Source: Actinomadura sp. BRA 177
GTDB taxonomy: Bacteria; Actinomycetota; Actinomycetes; Streptosporangiales; Streptosporangiaceae
NCBI RefSeq assembly: GCF_013372625.1
Contig: NZ_JABXFD010000290.1
Coordinates: forward strand, 1-48,707
Direction: 5' to 3'
Length of the DNA: 48,707 nucleotides
In this document: one piece after another, positions 40,144 to 48,707 of the stretch
How positions within the stretch are numbered: the stretch's first letter is position 1
Layout: each line of letters begins with the position of its first letter
Notes under the pieces: model-generated
The model's input: only the letters and a program-made list of their open reading frames with translations
The model's database searches: none
Told to the model about the DNA's origin: nothing
Position numbers and translations under genes: made by a program

Positions 40144-40887
40144 ATGGGTGATGAGGGGCGCGAGTACCGGGTCGAGGAGTTGGCGGCCGAGGCGGGGGTG
40201 CCTGTCCGGACGCTGCGGTATTACCAGGAGCGGCGGCTGCTGCCCGCGCCGCGGCGGCAGGGGAGGGTCGCCATCTACAACGCGTCCCATCTGGAGCGGC
40301 TGCGGCTGATCGCGGATCTGCTCGACCGCGGCTATCGGCTGGACGGCATCGAGGAGCTGATCGCCGCCGCCGACGAGGGACGCGACGTCACCGAGCTGCT
40401 CGGCTACGAGTGGGCGGCCGCCACGCCGTGGGCGGAGCGGGAGTCCGCCGAGGTGAGCCTGGCGGAGCTGGACGCGGTCTTCGGCGGGCGGCTCACCCCG
40501 GAGGTCATCGCGGAGGCGGCGGAGCTGGGGTACGTCACGGTCGACGGGGACCGGGTCGTGATCAACAGCCCGCGGTTGTTCGACGCGGCGGTGCAGCTCG
40601 TCCGGGCCGGGATCCCGCTGCGCTCGATCCTCGCCATGAGCTGGGAGCTGGAGGCCGCGTTCGACCGGATGGCGTTCGGCTTCGTCCAGTTGGTCCGGGG
40701 CGGGCTGCCGGAGCACCGGGCCGGCGACCCGTCCCCGGACGAGTTGGACCGGCTGGCCGAGCTGGTCCGGCGGCTGCGGCCCCTCGCCAGGACGGTCGCC
40801 GACGAGCATTTCGCCCGCGCGATGGATCGCCGCCTCAGTAGGGACATTTCGGAGATCAAGCAGCACATCCGGCCTACGCGCCGGTAA
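40144..40887 (+). CDS. MerR-family regulator, paralogue of the one at 36126
   Basis: A 247-residue regulator. The HTH (YRVEELAAEAGVPVRTLRYY, QERRLLPAPRRQGRVAIYNA) and the C-terminal region (ELDAVFGGRLTPEVIAEAAE, LFDAAVQLVRAGIPLRSILA) align along their whole length with the MerR protein at 36126. No Cys ligand is seen in either. ATG 40144 is preceded by AGGGTGGCGGG. The SDR gene follows after about 90 bases on the same strand. Confidence 0.85.
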   Translation: MGDEGREYRVEELAAEAGVPVRTLRYYQERRLLPAPRRQGRVAIYNASHLERLRLIADLLDRGYRLDGIEELIAAADEGRDVTELLGYEWAAATPWAERESAEVSLAELDAVFGGRLTPEVIAEAAELGYVTVDGDRVVINSPRLFDAAVQLVRAGIPLRSILAMSWELEAAFDRMAFGFVQLVRGGLPEHRAGDPSPDELDRLAELVRRLRPLARTVADEHFARAMDRRLSRDISEIKQHIRPTRR

Positions 40888-40976
40888 CATACCCCTACCG
40901 CATCCCCGCGGGATTGCTTTACTCTCGACCAATGGTCCCAGCCTGAGCTGGGAACGAGTTGCGAGGGGGTCGCACG

Positions 40977-41855
40977 GTGGCAGGAACGAACGACGGTCGC
41001 GTGGCGGTGGTGACGGGCGCCGCCCGCGGCCTCGGCGCGCTGCTCGCCCGCCGGCTGGCGGACCGCGGCATCAAGGTCGCGCTGCTCGGCCTGGAACCCG
41101 CCGAACTCGCCGAGACCGCCGCCGCCTGCGGCCCGGACGCTCGGCACTGGGAGGTCGACGTCACCGACGACGCGGCCCTCGCCCGGGTCGCGGCCGACGT
41201 CAAGACCGTCTACGGGCGCGTCGACATCGTGATCGCGAACGCGGGCATCGCCACGGGGGGCCCGGTCGAGTACTCCGATCCGCGCACGTTCAGCCGCGTC
41301 ATCGAGGTCAACCTCCTGGGCAGCGTCGCGACCGCGCGCGCTTTCCTGCCTGCGCTCCGCGAGAGCAGGGGCTACTTCTTCCAGGTCGCCTCGCTCGCCG
41401 CGCTGTGCTCCGCGCCGATGATGGCCGCGTACTGCGCGAGCAAGTCGGGCGTCGAGGCGTTCGCGCACAGCCTGCGCGCCGAGGTCGCCCACCACGGCGT
41501 CCGCGTCGGCGTCGGCTACCTGAGCTGGACGGACACCGACTTGGTCCGGGGCGCCGACCAGGACGCCGCGCTCGCCGACATGCGGGCGAAGCTGCCGTTT
41601 CCGACCAGCCGCACCTATCCCCTCGAACCGACCGTCGATCGGCTCGTGGCCGGGATCCTCCGCCGCCGCGCCCACGTGTACGGGCAGCGCTGGCTGCCGT
41701 TCATGCAACTCGTGCGGAGTTTCGTCCCCACGATCGTGACCCGCCACGCGCGCAGGCACCTCGCCGACGCCGAGACCCGCTGGCTCGCCGCCGGCGGACC
41801 CACCCGCCTCGTCGGCGCGGGCGGTGCCGCCAACGAGGCCCGGAACGCCCCATGA
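40977..41855 (+). CDS. Short-chain dehydrogenase/reductase
   Basis: A 292-residue NAD(P)-dependent oxidoreductase. The Rossmann motif is VVTGAARGLGALLARRLADR, the NAG motif is NAGIATGG, and the catalytic YCASKSGVEAFAHSLRAE follows a Ser in VASLAALCSAP. The C-terminal 80 residues contain a hydrophobic/basic segment (YGQRWLPFMQLVRSFVPTIV) that may touch the membrane, as in SDRs acting on lipids. GTG 40977 follows GAGGGGG. It overlaps the next gene by ATGA. Confidence 0.85.
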   Translation: MAGTNDGRVAVVTGAARGLGALLARRLADRGIKVALLGLEPAELAETAAACGPDARHWEVDVTDDAALARVAADVKTVYGRVDIVIANAGIATGGPVEYSDPRTFSRVIEVNLLGSVATARAFLPALRESRGYFFQVASLAALCSAPMMAAYCASKSGVEAFAHSLRAEVAHHGVRVGVGYLSWTDTDLVRGADQDAALADMRAKLPFPTSRTYPLEPTVDRLVAGILRRRAHVYGQRWLPFMQLVRSFVPTIVTRHARRHLADAETRWLAAGGPTRLVGAGGAANEARNAP

Positions 41856-42304
41856 AGCCCGATCTGCACCGCTTCCTCGCCGACCGCATCGACGAGATCA
41901 CCGCGGAGATGGCCGGGGAGATCGCCGCCCGCGTCCCCGCATACACGCACCTGAGCCCCGGCGAGATCGCGAACCTCGTCAAGGAGGCCATCGCCGCCTA
42001 CTCGGGCGCGTGTGAGGCGCGCGCCGTGCTGCCGGTGTTCCGCGCGCTCGGCGCCAGCGAGGCGTGCGCGGGGCACGACGTCCGCCACTTCGAGTCCGCG
42101 CTGCGCACCGCCGCCCGCGTCCTCGTCCGCCGGACGGCCGGCGCCGCCGCCCGCCTTTACCCGCCAACAGCGGAGTACATCACGGTGATGGAGACCGCGT
42201 TCAGCGCCGAGAGCGAGATCGTCGGGGCGGCGGTCGACGGCCACCGCCGGGCGGCGCGCCCAGCCGTGGCGCGCCGCCTCTACCCCCTGCTCAGCGGCAA
42301 CTAG
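41852..42304 (+). CDS. Helical protein resembling a PucR/RsbR N-terminal domain
   Basis: A 150-residue all-helical protein (LHRFLADRIDEITAEMAGEI, HLSPGEIANLVKEAIAAYSG, ALRTAARVLVRRTAGAAARL). The start resembles the N-terminal sensory domain of PucR-type regulators and RsbR co-antagonists, but no DNA-binding domain follows. It is coupled to the SDR gene by a four-base overlap. Assignment is tentative. Confidence 0.6.
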   Translation: MKPDLHRFLADRIDEITAEMAGEIAARVPAYTHLSPGEIANLVKEAIAAYSGACEARAVLPVFRALGASEACAGHDVRHFESALRTAARVLVRRTAGAAARLYPPTAEYITVMETAFSAESEIVGAAVDGHRRAARPAVARRLYPLLSGN

Positions 42305-42355
42305 CGCTGGTCGTCCACCGCCCGCGCCGCAAGCGAACGAGGCTCGGCCGGGTGG

Positions 42356-44014
42356 CTAGCGGTTCTGGACGGCCCTTTCGTTGGGGACGCAGTGGGTCAT
42401 CTGCAGGCCGCTGACGTCGCGCGAACCGTTCTTGCCGAGGTTGGCGAGCCGCTGCCGGTCCTCGTCGGTGAGGTCCTGGCCGGGCAGCGGATCCAGGTGC
42501 TCGACGTCGTCCGGCCCGATGCCGAGACCCTCCCCGACGCGCAGCCCGAGGTCGTCCTCGACGAGCAGGAAATGCCACACCATCCGTTCCTGGACGGGAC
42601 GCGCGCATTGGGAGATGTTCTCGACGAAATTGCGGACGAGGTCGTCGCGCTCCCAGTCCTCCATGAGGCAGTAGCGCTGGCCGGCCTGCTTGTAGTCGTT
42701 CGCCCGCGCGATCCGCTTGCGCGTCAGCCGCCCGTGGATCTCCGGACCCTGCTCGTCGTGCGTTGGGTACTGGCCTTCGCGCAGCCCGCCCGTAATGGAC
42801 GGCTCATAGTTCACGTGCGGGTTCTCGCCGCCGGCGTCCACGTGATAGGTCATCTGGCCGTCGCGCTGGTTCGTCCGCACATTCGCGCCCTTGGCGCGGT
42901 TGACGGGCAGCTGCAGATAGTTCGGCCCGACCCGGTGGCGCTGGGTGTCGCTGTAGGAGAAGGTCCGCCCGACGAGCATCTTGTCGTCGGAGAAGTCGAG
43001 GCCGTCGACCAGGACGCCGGTCCCGAACGAGATCTGCTCGTTCTCGGCGAAGTTGTCGTCGACGTTCCGGTCCAGGACGATCCGGCCGACCGGCTTCGCG
43101 GGGAATTCGTTCTCGGGCCAGACCTTGGTGTCGTCGAGCGGGTCGAAGTCGAGTTCCGGATGGTCGTGGTCGTCCATCATCTGGACGCGCAGCTCCCATT
43201 CCGGGAAGTCGCCGCGTTCGATGGCCTCGTGCAGGTCCTTGGTGGCGTGCCCGAGGTCGCCGGCCTGCACGTTGGCCGCGTCCTCCCCGGTCATGCTCCG
43301 CACGCCCAGCTTCGGCATCCAGTGGTACTTGACGAGCTTCGTCTCGCCCGACTCGTTCACCCACTTGTAGGTGTTCACGCCGAAGCCCTGCTGGTGCCGG
43401 TAGTCGGCCGGGATTCCGCGGGGGCTGAACACGTTGACGAGCATGTGCATCGTCTCGGGGGTCTGCGACATGAAGTCGAAGATGCGCGCCGGGTCCTGCC
43501 GGAACGTCACCGGGTCCGGCTTGAGGGAGTGGATGACGTCCGGGAACTTGATGGCGTCCCGGATGAAGAAGACCGCCAGGTTGTTGCCGACGAGGTCCCA
43601 GTTGCCGTCCTCGGTGTAGAACTTGATGGCGAACCCGCGCGGGTCACGGGCGGTTTCCGAGGAGTCACGCCCGCCGATGACCGTGGAGAACCGCAGTGCG
43701 ATGGGGGTGCGCTTTCCCTCACCCTGGAACAGCTTGGCCCGGCTGTAGTTCGCGATGGGCTCGTCGCCCCATTTCCCGTACGACTCGAAGAACCCGTACG
43801 AGGTCGTGCCGCGCGCGTGCACGACCCGTTCCGGTATCCGCTCCCGGTCGAAGTGGCTGATCTTCTCCAGGAACTGGTAGTTCTCCAGCGTGGCCGGGCC
43901 CCGCGCCCCGATCGTCCGCTGGTTCTGGTTGTCGTAGACCGGGTGGCCCTGCCGGTTGGTCAGCACCGGACGATCGTCCCCCGGCTCCGGTCCCTTGCTC
44001 GCAACGTCCGTCAC
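42356..44014 (-). CDS. kat: Monofunctional heme catalase
   Basis: A 552-residue catalase that splits hydrogen peroxide. The active-site His66 lies in [15 protein letters not shown] and the catalytic Asn144 in [14 protein letters not shown]; the proximal heme Tyr is in [12 protein letters not shown]. Length fits small- to medium-subunit catalases with a short C-terminal extension, not the large HPII type. No peroxide regulator gene adjoins it. The long plus-strand frame over this gene is its antisense shadow. Confidence 0.93.
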   Translation of the reverse strand: MTDVASKGPEPGDDRPVLTNRQGHPVYDNQNQRTIGARGPATLENYQFLEKISHFDRERIPERVVHARGTTSYGFFESYGKWGDEPIANYSRAKLFQGEGKRTPIALRFSTVIGGRDSSETARDPRGFAIKFYTEDGNWDLVGNNLAVFFIRDAIKFPDVIHSLKPDPVTFRQDPARIFDFMSQTPETMHMLVNVFSPRGIPADYRHQQGFGVNTYKWVNESGETKLVKYHWMPKLGVRSMTGEDAANVQAGDLGHATKDLHEAIERGDFPEWELRVQMMDDHDHPELDFDPLDDTKVWPENEFPAKPVGRIVLDRNVDDNFAENEQISFGTGVLVDGLDFSDDKMLVGRTFSYSDTQRHRVGPNYLQLPVNRAKGANVRTNQRDGQMTYHVDAGGENPHVNYEPSITGGLREGQYPTHDEQGPEIHGRLTRKRIARANDYKQAGQRYCLMEDWERDDLVRNFVENISQCARPVQERMVWHFLLVEDDLGLRVGEGLGIGPDDVEHLDPLPGQDLTDEDRQRLANLGKNGSRDVSGLQMTHCVPNERAVQNR

Positions 44015-44050
44015 GACGCCTGCTCCTCTCCACTGCTTCCGGGTGCGGCC

Positions 44051-44572
44051 CTACCCGAAAAGGAGCAAGTAAACGGCCCGAAACAGGTAAACGCCTGTCG
44101 CCTCCCTGGGGCACCCGACCCGCCGGAACACCGGGTCGGCCGTCGGAAGCCGCTGCCCGCCGCACTGCCGCCGAACGCGGCCCGCCACATCCGGCAGGAA
44201 CGGTCCCAGCAGCTCACCGACCATCCGGCACGCCGCCACCAGCCCAGCGAGGACGGTGTCCAGCCGTGGATCGCCCGCCTTCGCAGCGCGACGAGCCGCG
44301 CCTCGGTGAAGCCGGCGTCCCCCGTCCTCGACGGTCACGTCGCCCGACTTGCTGATCTTCCGGCCGCCGGCGGTGAGGTAGCCGTGCACCAGCACCTCGT
44401 CCGGCACCGGGAGCCCGGCGGACAGCAGCATCGCCGGCCAGTACACGGCGTGGAACCGCAGCACGCCTTTGCCGACGAGATGGACGCGCCGCGCGCCGCC
44501 CGTCCACCAGCGCCGGAATTCCGCGCCGTCGCTCCCGTAGTCGAGTGCGAGGATGTGGCGGGTGATCCCCGT
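44051..44572 (-). pseudogene. Methionyl-tRNA synthetase remnant
   Basis: The translation includes LALDYGSDGAEFRRWWTGGA, HLVGKGVLRFHAVYWPAMLL and GYLTAGGRKISKSGD, which match the second half of the class I catalytic domain of MetRS, with the KMSKS loop as KISKS. A TAA stop lies just upstream in frame. The HIGH half and the zinc region are absent. After the KMSKS loop the sequence is shortened and jumps to a helical end (MVGELLGPFLPDVAGRVRRQ) resembling the anticodon domain. It is an internally deleted relic. Confidence 0.75.
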
Positions 44573-44813
44573 TTACACCACTGACACGGTTCCCATTGAT
44601 GGGTGGCCGCCGGTGACGCATGCCTGGCCCGTTTGGACTGTGGCGACGGATATTGGGCAAGGGCTTGAGGCGCTTGCCGTGTCGGCGGCCGACCGTGGTG
44701 CTCACGCCGTCGTCGGTCTGCGGTTCGCGACCTTTTCCAGCCACGTGATGGTGGATCGCTATGCGTTGATGGGAACTGCTGTTGTCCTGGGCGGTGATCC
44801 CGGGTCTGCGTGA
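44553..44813 (+). CDS. YbjQ-like small protein, short
   Basis: An 86-residue protein; GTG 44562 is an alternative start. The C-terminal part (ADRGAHAVVGLRFATFSSHV, then YALMGTAVVLGG) resembles the YbjQ/DUF74 domain, and the N-terminus reads VIPVYTTDTVPI. The usual middle of the family is shortened. It overlaps the 5' end of the MetRS remnant on the other strand. Function unknown. Confidence 0.5.
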   Translation: MWRVIPVYTTDTVPIDGWPPVTHAWPVWTVATDIGQGLEALAVSAADRGAHAVVGLRFATFSSHVMVDRYALMGTAVVLGGDPGSA

Positions 44814-44844
44814 GTGGGCTGCCCGCGCGGCTGGTCCTGACGCT

Positions 44845-46773
44845 CTAGGTGGCGAGGTCGTGCAGGTAGCGGGAGATTGGGCCGAGGGTCAGGAGGCCGC
44901 TGGCCGCGCCGGCCAGTTCGCCTGCTGCTGGGGCGAGGGCGTCGTGGGCGCGTTGCATTGTGTCGCGGTCGTCTACGGCCAGGGCTGCGCCGGCGGTCAG
45001 GCACCACAGCGCCTCGAACAGCAGGTCGTGCGGTGGTTCGGGGACGTCGCGCAGTGCTCCGGCGGCTTCGCGTGGACGGTCGCGCGCCAGCAACACCAGG
45101 GGACGGGCCCACGGCTCGTACGGCCCCCATTCGGCCTGGGGCTGGGCTGGTTGCCGGTGCTGGACGCGGAGGGAGAGGAGCGCGAGCGGTAGCAGCCCGT
45201 CCTCCAGGCCGGGCATGCCAGAGCCCTGCATGCGCGCGGCCGCATCCCGGTAGGCGGCTTCTGCCTCGGGCATTCCGGCGCCGGACGCGGCGAGTCGCAG
45301 TGCCCGGTACCAGGTGGTGAAGACGCCCACCAGCGGACGTTCGTGACGTTCCGCCAGGCGGTCGACGGCGGCCGCGTGCTCGTCGGCCGCGGCGAAGTCG
45401 GCGAGCGCGCTGCTTGCCTGCAGCCGGATCAGCCGTCCGAGCACCTCGTAGCTCGCCAGGTCGTGCCGGACGGACAGGTCGACCAGTTCGGCGCCGATCT
45501 CGTCCCGCCGGGGAGCCAGTCCGGCGCGGTCGAAGGTCTGCATGAAGACGCCGTTGAGCGCGAAGGCGAGCAGCGCCGGATCGTCCAGGTTCCGGGCGAT
45601 CTGCTCCGCCTCCCGAGCCGCCTCGCGTGCCCGTTTTGTGCCGGTGCCGCGCGATTCCAGGGCGATCGTGGACAGGAGCCGTGCCCGCACGGCCTCATGC
45701 CCGGCCGGCAGCGCGGCGAGCGTGCGCTCGGCCGCCGCCACGACCTGGGTCGCCTGCCGGGGGTCGTCCGACCGGGTCCAGATCGCCGGGACGTCGTACG
45801 CGCCGATCACCCGTGCGGTGAGTTCCGGGTCGCCCAGTTCCTCGGCCGCGGTGATCGCCGGCATGCGCTGCTCGCGGGCCGCCTCCAGGCCGCCGCCGCC
45901 GGTCACCGCGAGGTTGCGCAGGATGCCGATGGTCGATTCGAGGCGGGACCGCGCTCCGGTCGCCACGGTCCGGTCGTAGGCTTCGGCCGCCTGCGTCCAC
46001 AGTCGCGACGTCGCATCCAGGTGGTCGGCCTGGCGGAGGATGTCTTCCTCTAGGCGGCGTAGCTCCGGCCCTGGGTCGACCCCCAGTTGCTCTACGAGGA
46101 GGCCGCGTGCTCGGCGAAGGACAGCCAACGCGTCCCCTTGACGGCCGGTGCGGTAGAGGGCGAGTGCGAGCAGCCGCCAGGCGTCCTCGCGCCACGGATG
46201 TTCCGCCACATGTGCATCCAGATCGGGCACCGCGTCGGCGGCGAGGCCCAACTCCAGCCGCGCTTCGGCCCGCCGTTCGATCGCGCGCAGCCGCAACTCC
46301 GCCAGCCGGGAACGTTCCGCGTGCGCCCACGGCTCGTCGGCGAACTCGGCGTAGGCGGGGCCGCGCCACCGGTTGAGCGCCTCGTCCAGGTCGTCGAGCA
46401 GGTCCAACGGGGGACGCGCCGCGGTCACGGCCTGCTCGAAACGCCAGGCGTCCACGCCGTCCGGGCCGGGACGCAGCGCATATCCGGGGCCCTCGATGAC
46501 CAGCAGGTGGGACGGTGTCCTGGGCGGACGATCAGGCTCCAGGACGCGCCGCAGCGCCGCCACGAACGTGCGCACCGCCCCGACGCCGTCCGACGGCGGA
46601 TCCATCCACAGGTCGTCCACCAGCAGTGATACCGGGACGACCCGTCCACGCGCGATGATCAGCCGGGCCAGCACGGCGCGGTGCCGTGGCCCCTTCAGGG
46701 CGATCGTGTTTCCGGAGCCGTCCCAGGCCGTCACCGGCCCCAGCACCCCGAACAGGACGTCCACGACCGCCAC
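44845..46773 (-). CDS. BTAD (SARP/AfsR-type) transcriptional regulator
   Basis: A 642-residue regulator. Residues 5-95 are an OmpR-like winged helix (FGVLGPVTAWDGSGNTIALK, VRTFVAALRRVLEPDRPPRT). Residues 100-245 are the bacterial transcriptional activation domain. The remaining 400 residues are TPR-like helices with no NB-ARC ATPase (no Walker A seen). Such proteins often activate nearby genes, here possibly the divergent hydrolase 50 bases away. The start is GTG 46773. Confidence 0.85.
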   Translation of the reverse strand: MAVVDVLFGVLGPVTAWDGSGNTIALKGPRHRAVLARLIIARGRVVPVSLLVDDLWMDPPSDGVGAVRTFVAALRRVLEPDRPPRTPSHLLVIEGPGYALRPGPDGVDAWRFEQAVTAARPPLDLLDDLDEALNRWRGPAYAEFADEPWAHAERSRLAELRLRAIERRAEARLELGLAADAVPDLDAHVAEHPWREDAWRLLALALYRTGRQGDALAVLRRARGLLVEQLGVDPGPELRRLEEDILRQADHLDATSRLWTQAAEAYDRTVATGARSRLESTIGILRNLAVTGGGGLEAAREQRMPAITAAEELGDPELTARVIGAYDVPAIWTRSDDPRQATQVVAAAERTLAALPAGHEAVRARLLSTIALESRGTGTKRAREAAREAEQIARNLDDPALLAFALNGVFMQTFDRAGLAPRRDEIGAELVDLSVRHDLASYEVLGRLIRLQASSALADFAAADEHAAAVDRLAERHERPLVGVFTTWYRALRLAASGAGMPEAEAAYRDAAARMQGSGMPGLEDGLLPLALLSLRVQHRQPAQPQAEWGPYEPWARPLVLLARDRPREAAGALRDVPEPPHDLLFEALWCLTAGAALAVDDRDTMQRAHDALAPAAGELAGAASGLLTLGPISRYLHDLAT

Positions 46774-46823
46774 CGTATAGCGCGCTCATCGGATGCTCAT
46801 TCGCGCCGGGCAGCCTTGGGGTC

Positions 46824-47687
46824 ATGCCAACCATCACTGGATTCGAATACAAGCGCGTCCCTGTCGCCGAGGGCGTATCCCTCAATGTGGCCGTCGGAGG
46901 GTCGGGTTCGCCGATCGTCCTCTTGCACGGCTTCCCGCAGACGCACCTGATGTGGCGGCACGTCGCTGAGGACCTCGCCGCCGACCACACCGTCATCTGC
47001 CCAGACCTCCGTGGATATGGAGCCAGCGACAAGCCGGACGGGGACTACTCCAAGCGCACCATGGCCGCCGACATAGTGGCCTTGGCGCGCGCGCTCGGCC
47101 ACGACCGGTTCGCCCTAGCAGGCCATGACCGCGGCGCCCTTGTCGCCTTCCGCGCGGGCCTCGACCACCCCGATGTCATCACGCACCTGGCGTGCCTCGA
47201 TGTCCTGCCGACCCTGGACATGTGGGAGGTCATGCACGGAACCACCGCGGCCGTTGGCTTCCACCTGTATCTGATGGCCCAGCCGCCCGGCCTGCCCGAG
47301 CAGCTGATCGCGGGCGCATCGGACGCGTTCTTCGGCCACTTCCTCGACCTGTGGGGGAACGACCCGTCCGCGATCCCGCCCGACGTGCGCGTGGCCTACC
47401 TCGCCGCCTGCCGCGACGCGATCCCGTCGATTGTCGCCGACTACCGTGCGTCCGCCGGCATCGACGTCGAGCACGACACGGCCGACCGGGACGCCGGGAA
47501 CCGGCTGCGGATGCCCGTCACCGTCCTCCAGCAGGACTGGGGCGCCGCCCTCGGCTACGACGCCGTCGCGCTCTGGCGCGCCTGGGCGTCCGACCTCGAC
47601 CACGGCACCGTGACCTGCGGCCACTTCATGGCCGAGGAGGCCCCCGCCGAGATCGCCAAGTCCCTACGCGCCCTCGTGGCCCGCTGA
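46824..47687 (+). CDS. Alpha/beta hydrolase of the haloacetate dehalogenase/epoxide hydrolase group
   Basis: A 287-residue enzyme. HGFPQTHLMW forms the oxyanion region, Asp in AGHDRGALVAFR is the nucleophile, and His in CGHFMAEEAPAE completes the triad. It resembles fluoroacetate dehalogenases, but the second substrate-binding Arg after GHDRGA is Leu and the halide-pocket Trp appears to be Leu, so dehalogenation is doubtful. Epoxide or ester hydrolysis is possible. It is divergent from the BTAD regulator. Confidence 0.8.
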   Translation: MPTITGFEYKRVPVAEGVSLNVAVGGSGSPIVLLHGFPQTHLMWRHVAEDLAADHTVICPDLRGYGASDKPDGDYSKRTMAADIVALARALGHDRFALAGHDRGALVAFRAGLDHPDVITHLACLDVLPTLDMWEVMHGTTAAVGFHLYLMAQPPGLPEQLIAGASDAFFGHFLDLWGNDPSAIPPDVRVAYLAACRDAIPSIVADYRASAGIDVEHDTADRDAGNRLRMPVTVLQQDWGAALGYDAVALWRAWASDLDHGTVTCGHFMAEEAPAEIAKSLRALVAR

Positions 47688-47710
47688 CGCACGCGCCGGG
47701 GCGGCCGTGC

Positions 47711-47833
47711 TCACCAGGGCGGGCCGCCCTGGGTCGCCGCCCACACCCACACGTAGAGGATGAACGCGGTCGCCACCAGCCCCACAAGCAGTTCCCAGTT
47801 GAGCGGTGTACTGCGCCCTCGTTTGTGAGCCAT
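47711..47833 (-). CDS. Small single-span membrane protein
   Basis: A 40-residue reading frame. A basic N-terminus (AHKRGRSTPLNWE) is followed by one strongly hydrophobic helix (LLVGLVATAFILYVWVWAAT) and GGPPW. The composition fits a small membrane protein, but the ribosome binding site is weak. It is convergent with the hydrolase gene. Confidence 0.5.
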   Translation of the reverse strand: MAHKRGRSTPLNWELLVGLVATAFILYVWVWAATQGGPPW

Positions 47834-47922
47834 GCTGATCGTCCGATCGTCCGGCGTACTCGTCTTTCGACATGTAGCCGGACGATCTGCCCGTAACCCC
47901 AGCGAACGGCAAACAGCGGACG

Positions 47923-48699
47923 TCACTGGAAGTACTTCTCGAACCCGTTCGCCATCGCTTCGGCCATGCGCTGCCGGAACGACGCATCGGACAGTTTCGC
48001 CGCGTCCCCCGGGTTCGACATGTTGCCGCACTCGATGAACGCGGCGGGCACCGTGGACATGTTCAGCCCGCCCAGGTCGTCGCGCTGGTCCAGGCCGTCC
48101 TTCCCGATGTAGGTGGCGAAGGGCATGCCGGTTCCGGCGTGATAGGCGTCGCGAATGTCCAGGCCGAGCCGGCGTGAATCGTCCACGATCTCTTCGTTCT
48201 TGCCCACGGGCTCCGGCACGATGACGTGGAACCCGTGCCCGGACTCGGCGGCGCCGTCGGCGTGGATCGACAGCGTCGCGTCCGCGTGCATCCGGTTCGC
48301 GATCGCCGCCCGCTCCGTGATGCACGGCCCGACACCGGTGTCGTTCTTGCGCGTCAGCGTCACCTCGGCGCCTTCGCTCATCAGCACCCTCGCGAGCCGG
48401 TTGGCCACGTCCCAGGTGAACGCATGCTCGCTGTAACCGTCGGGCGTACTCGTACCGGTCGTGTTGCACGCCTTGAAACCGTTCCCGACGAACACTTCCT
48501 TGTTGATCTCCTCGGGATGGGACGCGTTGCCGCCGTTGTGACCGGGGTCGAGCACGATCACCTTCCCCTTGACCGAAGACGCGCTCTCACCGGCGGACGC
48601 ACTGGTCTCCGGCGTCCTCCCGTCATCGGACGATCCGCCACACGCGGCCAGCACGCCGAGGCAGAACACCACCCCGGCCACACTCACGAACCCCCGCAC
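47923..48699 (-). CDS. Lipoprotein N-acetylmuramoyl-L-alanine amidase
   Basis: A 258-residue exported amidase_3 enzyme that cuts the lactyl-peptide bond in peptidoglycan. The signal peptide ends in the lipobox LAACG. Zinc ligands are His in VLDPGHNGG, Glu in DGYSEHAFTW (probable) and His in LSIHADGA; the catalytic Glu is in FIECGNMSNP. Two Cys (KACNTTG, VGPCIT) may form a disulfide. The GTG at 48699 is eight bases from the window edge, so the true start may lie beyond. Confidence 0.88.
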   Translation of the reverse strand: MRGFVSVAGVVFCLGVLAACGGSSDDGRTPETSASAGESASSVKGKVIVLDPGHNGGNASHPEEINKEVFVGNGFKACNTTGTSTPDGYSEHAFTWDVANRLARVLMSEGAEVTLTRKNDTGVGPCITERAAIANRMHADATLSIHADGAAESGHGFHVIVPEPVGKNEEIVDDSRRLGLDIRDAYHAGTGMPFATYIGKDGLDQRDDLGGLNMSTVPAAFIECGNMSNPGDAAKLSDASFRQRMAEAMANGFEKYFQ

Positions 48700-48707
48700 A
48701 AGCCCGC

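Noticed and set aside
42392..44584. A 730-residue plus-strand reading frame over the catalase gene
   Set aside because: It is the antisense shadow of the catalase codons; the catalase reading frame on the other strand has all active-site residues.

Overview
The window is high-GC actinomycete chromosome. GTG starts, overlapping start/stop junctions, an SRP RNA next to dnaX, and the order dnaX, YbaB gene, recR, DUF5063 gene and later the aspartokinase gene all fit Actinomycetota. Streptosporangiales (Actinomadura-like) is my best guess, but it is an inference from gene content. No rRNA operon, insertion sequence or cas gene was recognised.

Layout. 1-12724 is mostly core chromosome: an XRE/TPR regulator, a FadR-type regulator, a 17-bp minisatellite, a CynX-type MFS exporter, an HD/LuxR regulator, a DUF4242 protein, a broken VapC, tRNA-Ser(GGA), a DUF952 protein, the SRP RNA, dnaX, a sugar O-acetyltransferase, the YbaB/EbfC protein, recR and the DUF5063 gene.

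12609-27626 is an integrated element of about 14.9 kb. It is bounded by a perfect 104-bp direct repeat made from the 3' end of the DUF5063 gene; the right copy is the displaced native gene tail. The element carries a tyrosine integrase with a coupled HTH protein, an excisionase-like protein, a RepA-like AAA ATPase, a chain of nine start/stop-overlapping small genes (including a mini HExxH protease-like protein and an HNH protein), and one large tape-measure-like protein with an NlpC/P60 hydrolase domain. It also has a KorSA-like GntR regulator, a ParB-like remnant, a ribbon-helix-helix regulator and a DUF2637 membrane protein. No capsid, portal, terminase or tail-tube gene and no TraB/FtsK translocase was found. 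It therefore looks neither like a complete prophage nor like a complete actinomycete integrative conjugative element (AICE). It also holds unexplained DNA structure: a ~61-bp-period array of alternating hairpins, 9-bp iteron-like repeats on both sides of the ATPase domain, a TGATCA cluster before the tape-measure gene, and a 29-bp perfect palindrome.

27636-48707 returns to the chromosome: a PQQ-propeller membrane protein, a DUF1801 protein, aspartokinase with an internal start for a beta subunit, a TetR regulator, a secreted M15-like peptidase, an S9 peptidase, two paralogous MerR regulators, small lipoprotein and hypothetical genes, a LysR regulator divergent from a diaminopropionate ammonia-lyase-like enzyme, a short-chain dehydrogenase, a catalase, a methionyl-tRNA synthetase remnant, a BTAD regulator divergent from an alpha/beta hydrolase, and a lipoprotein amidase at the window edge.
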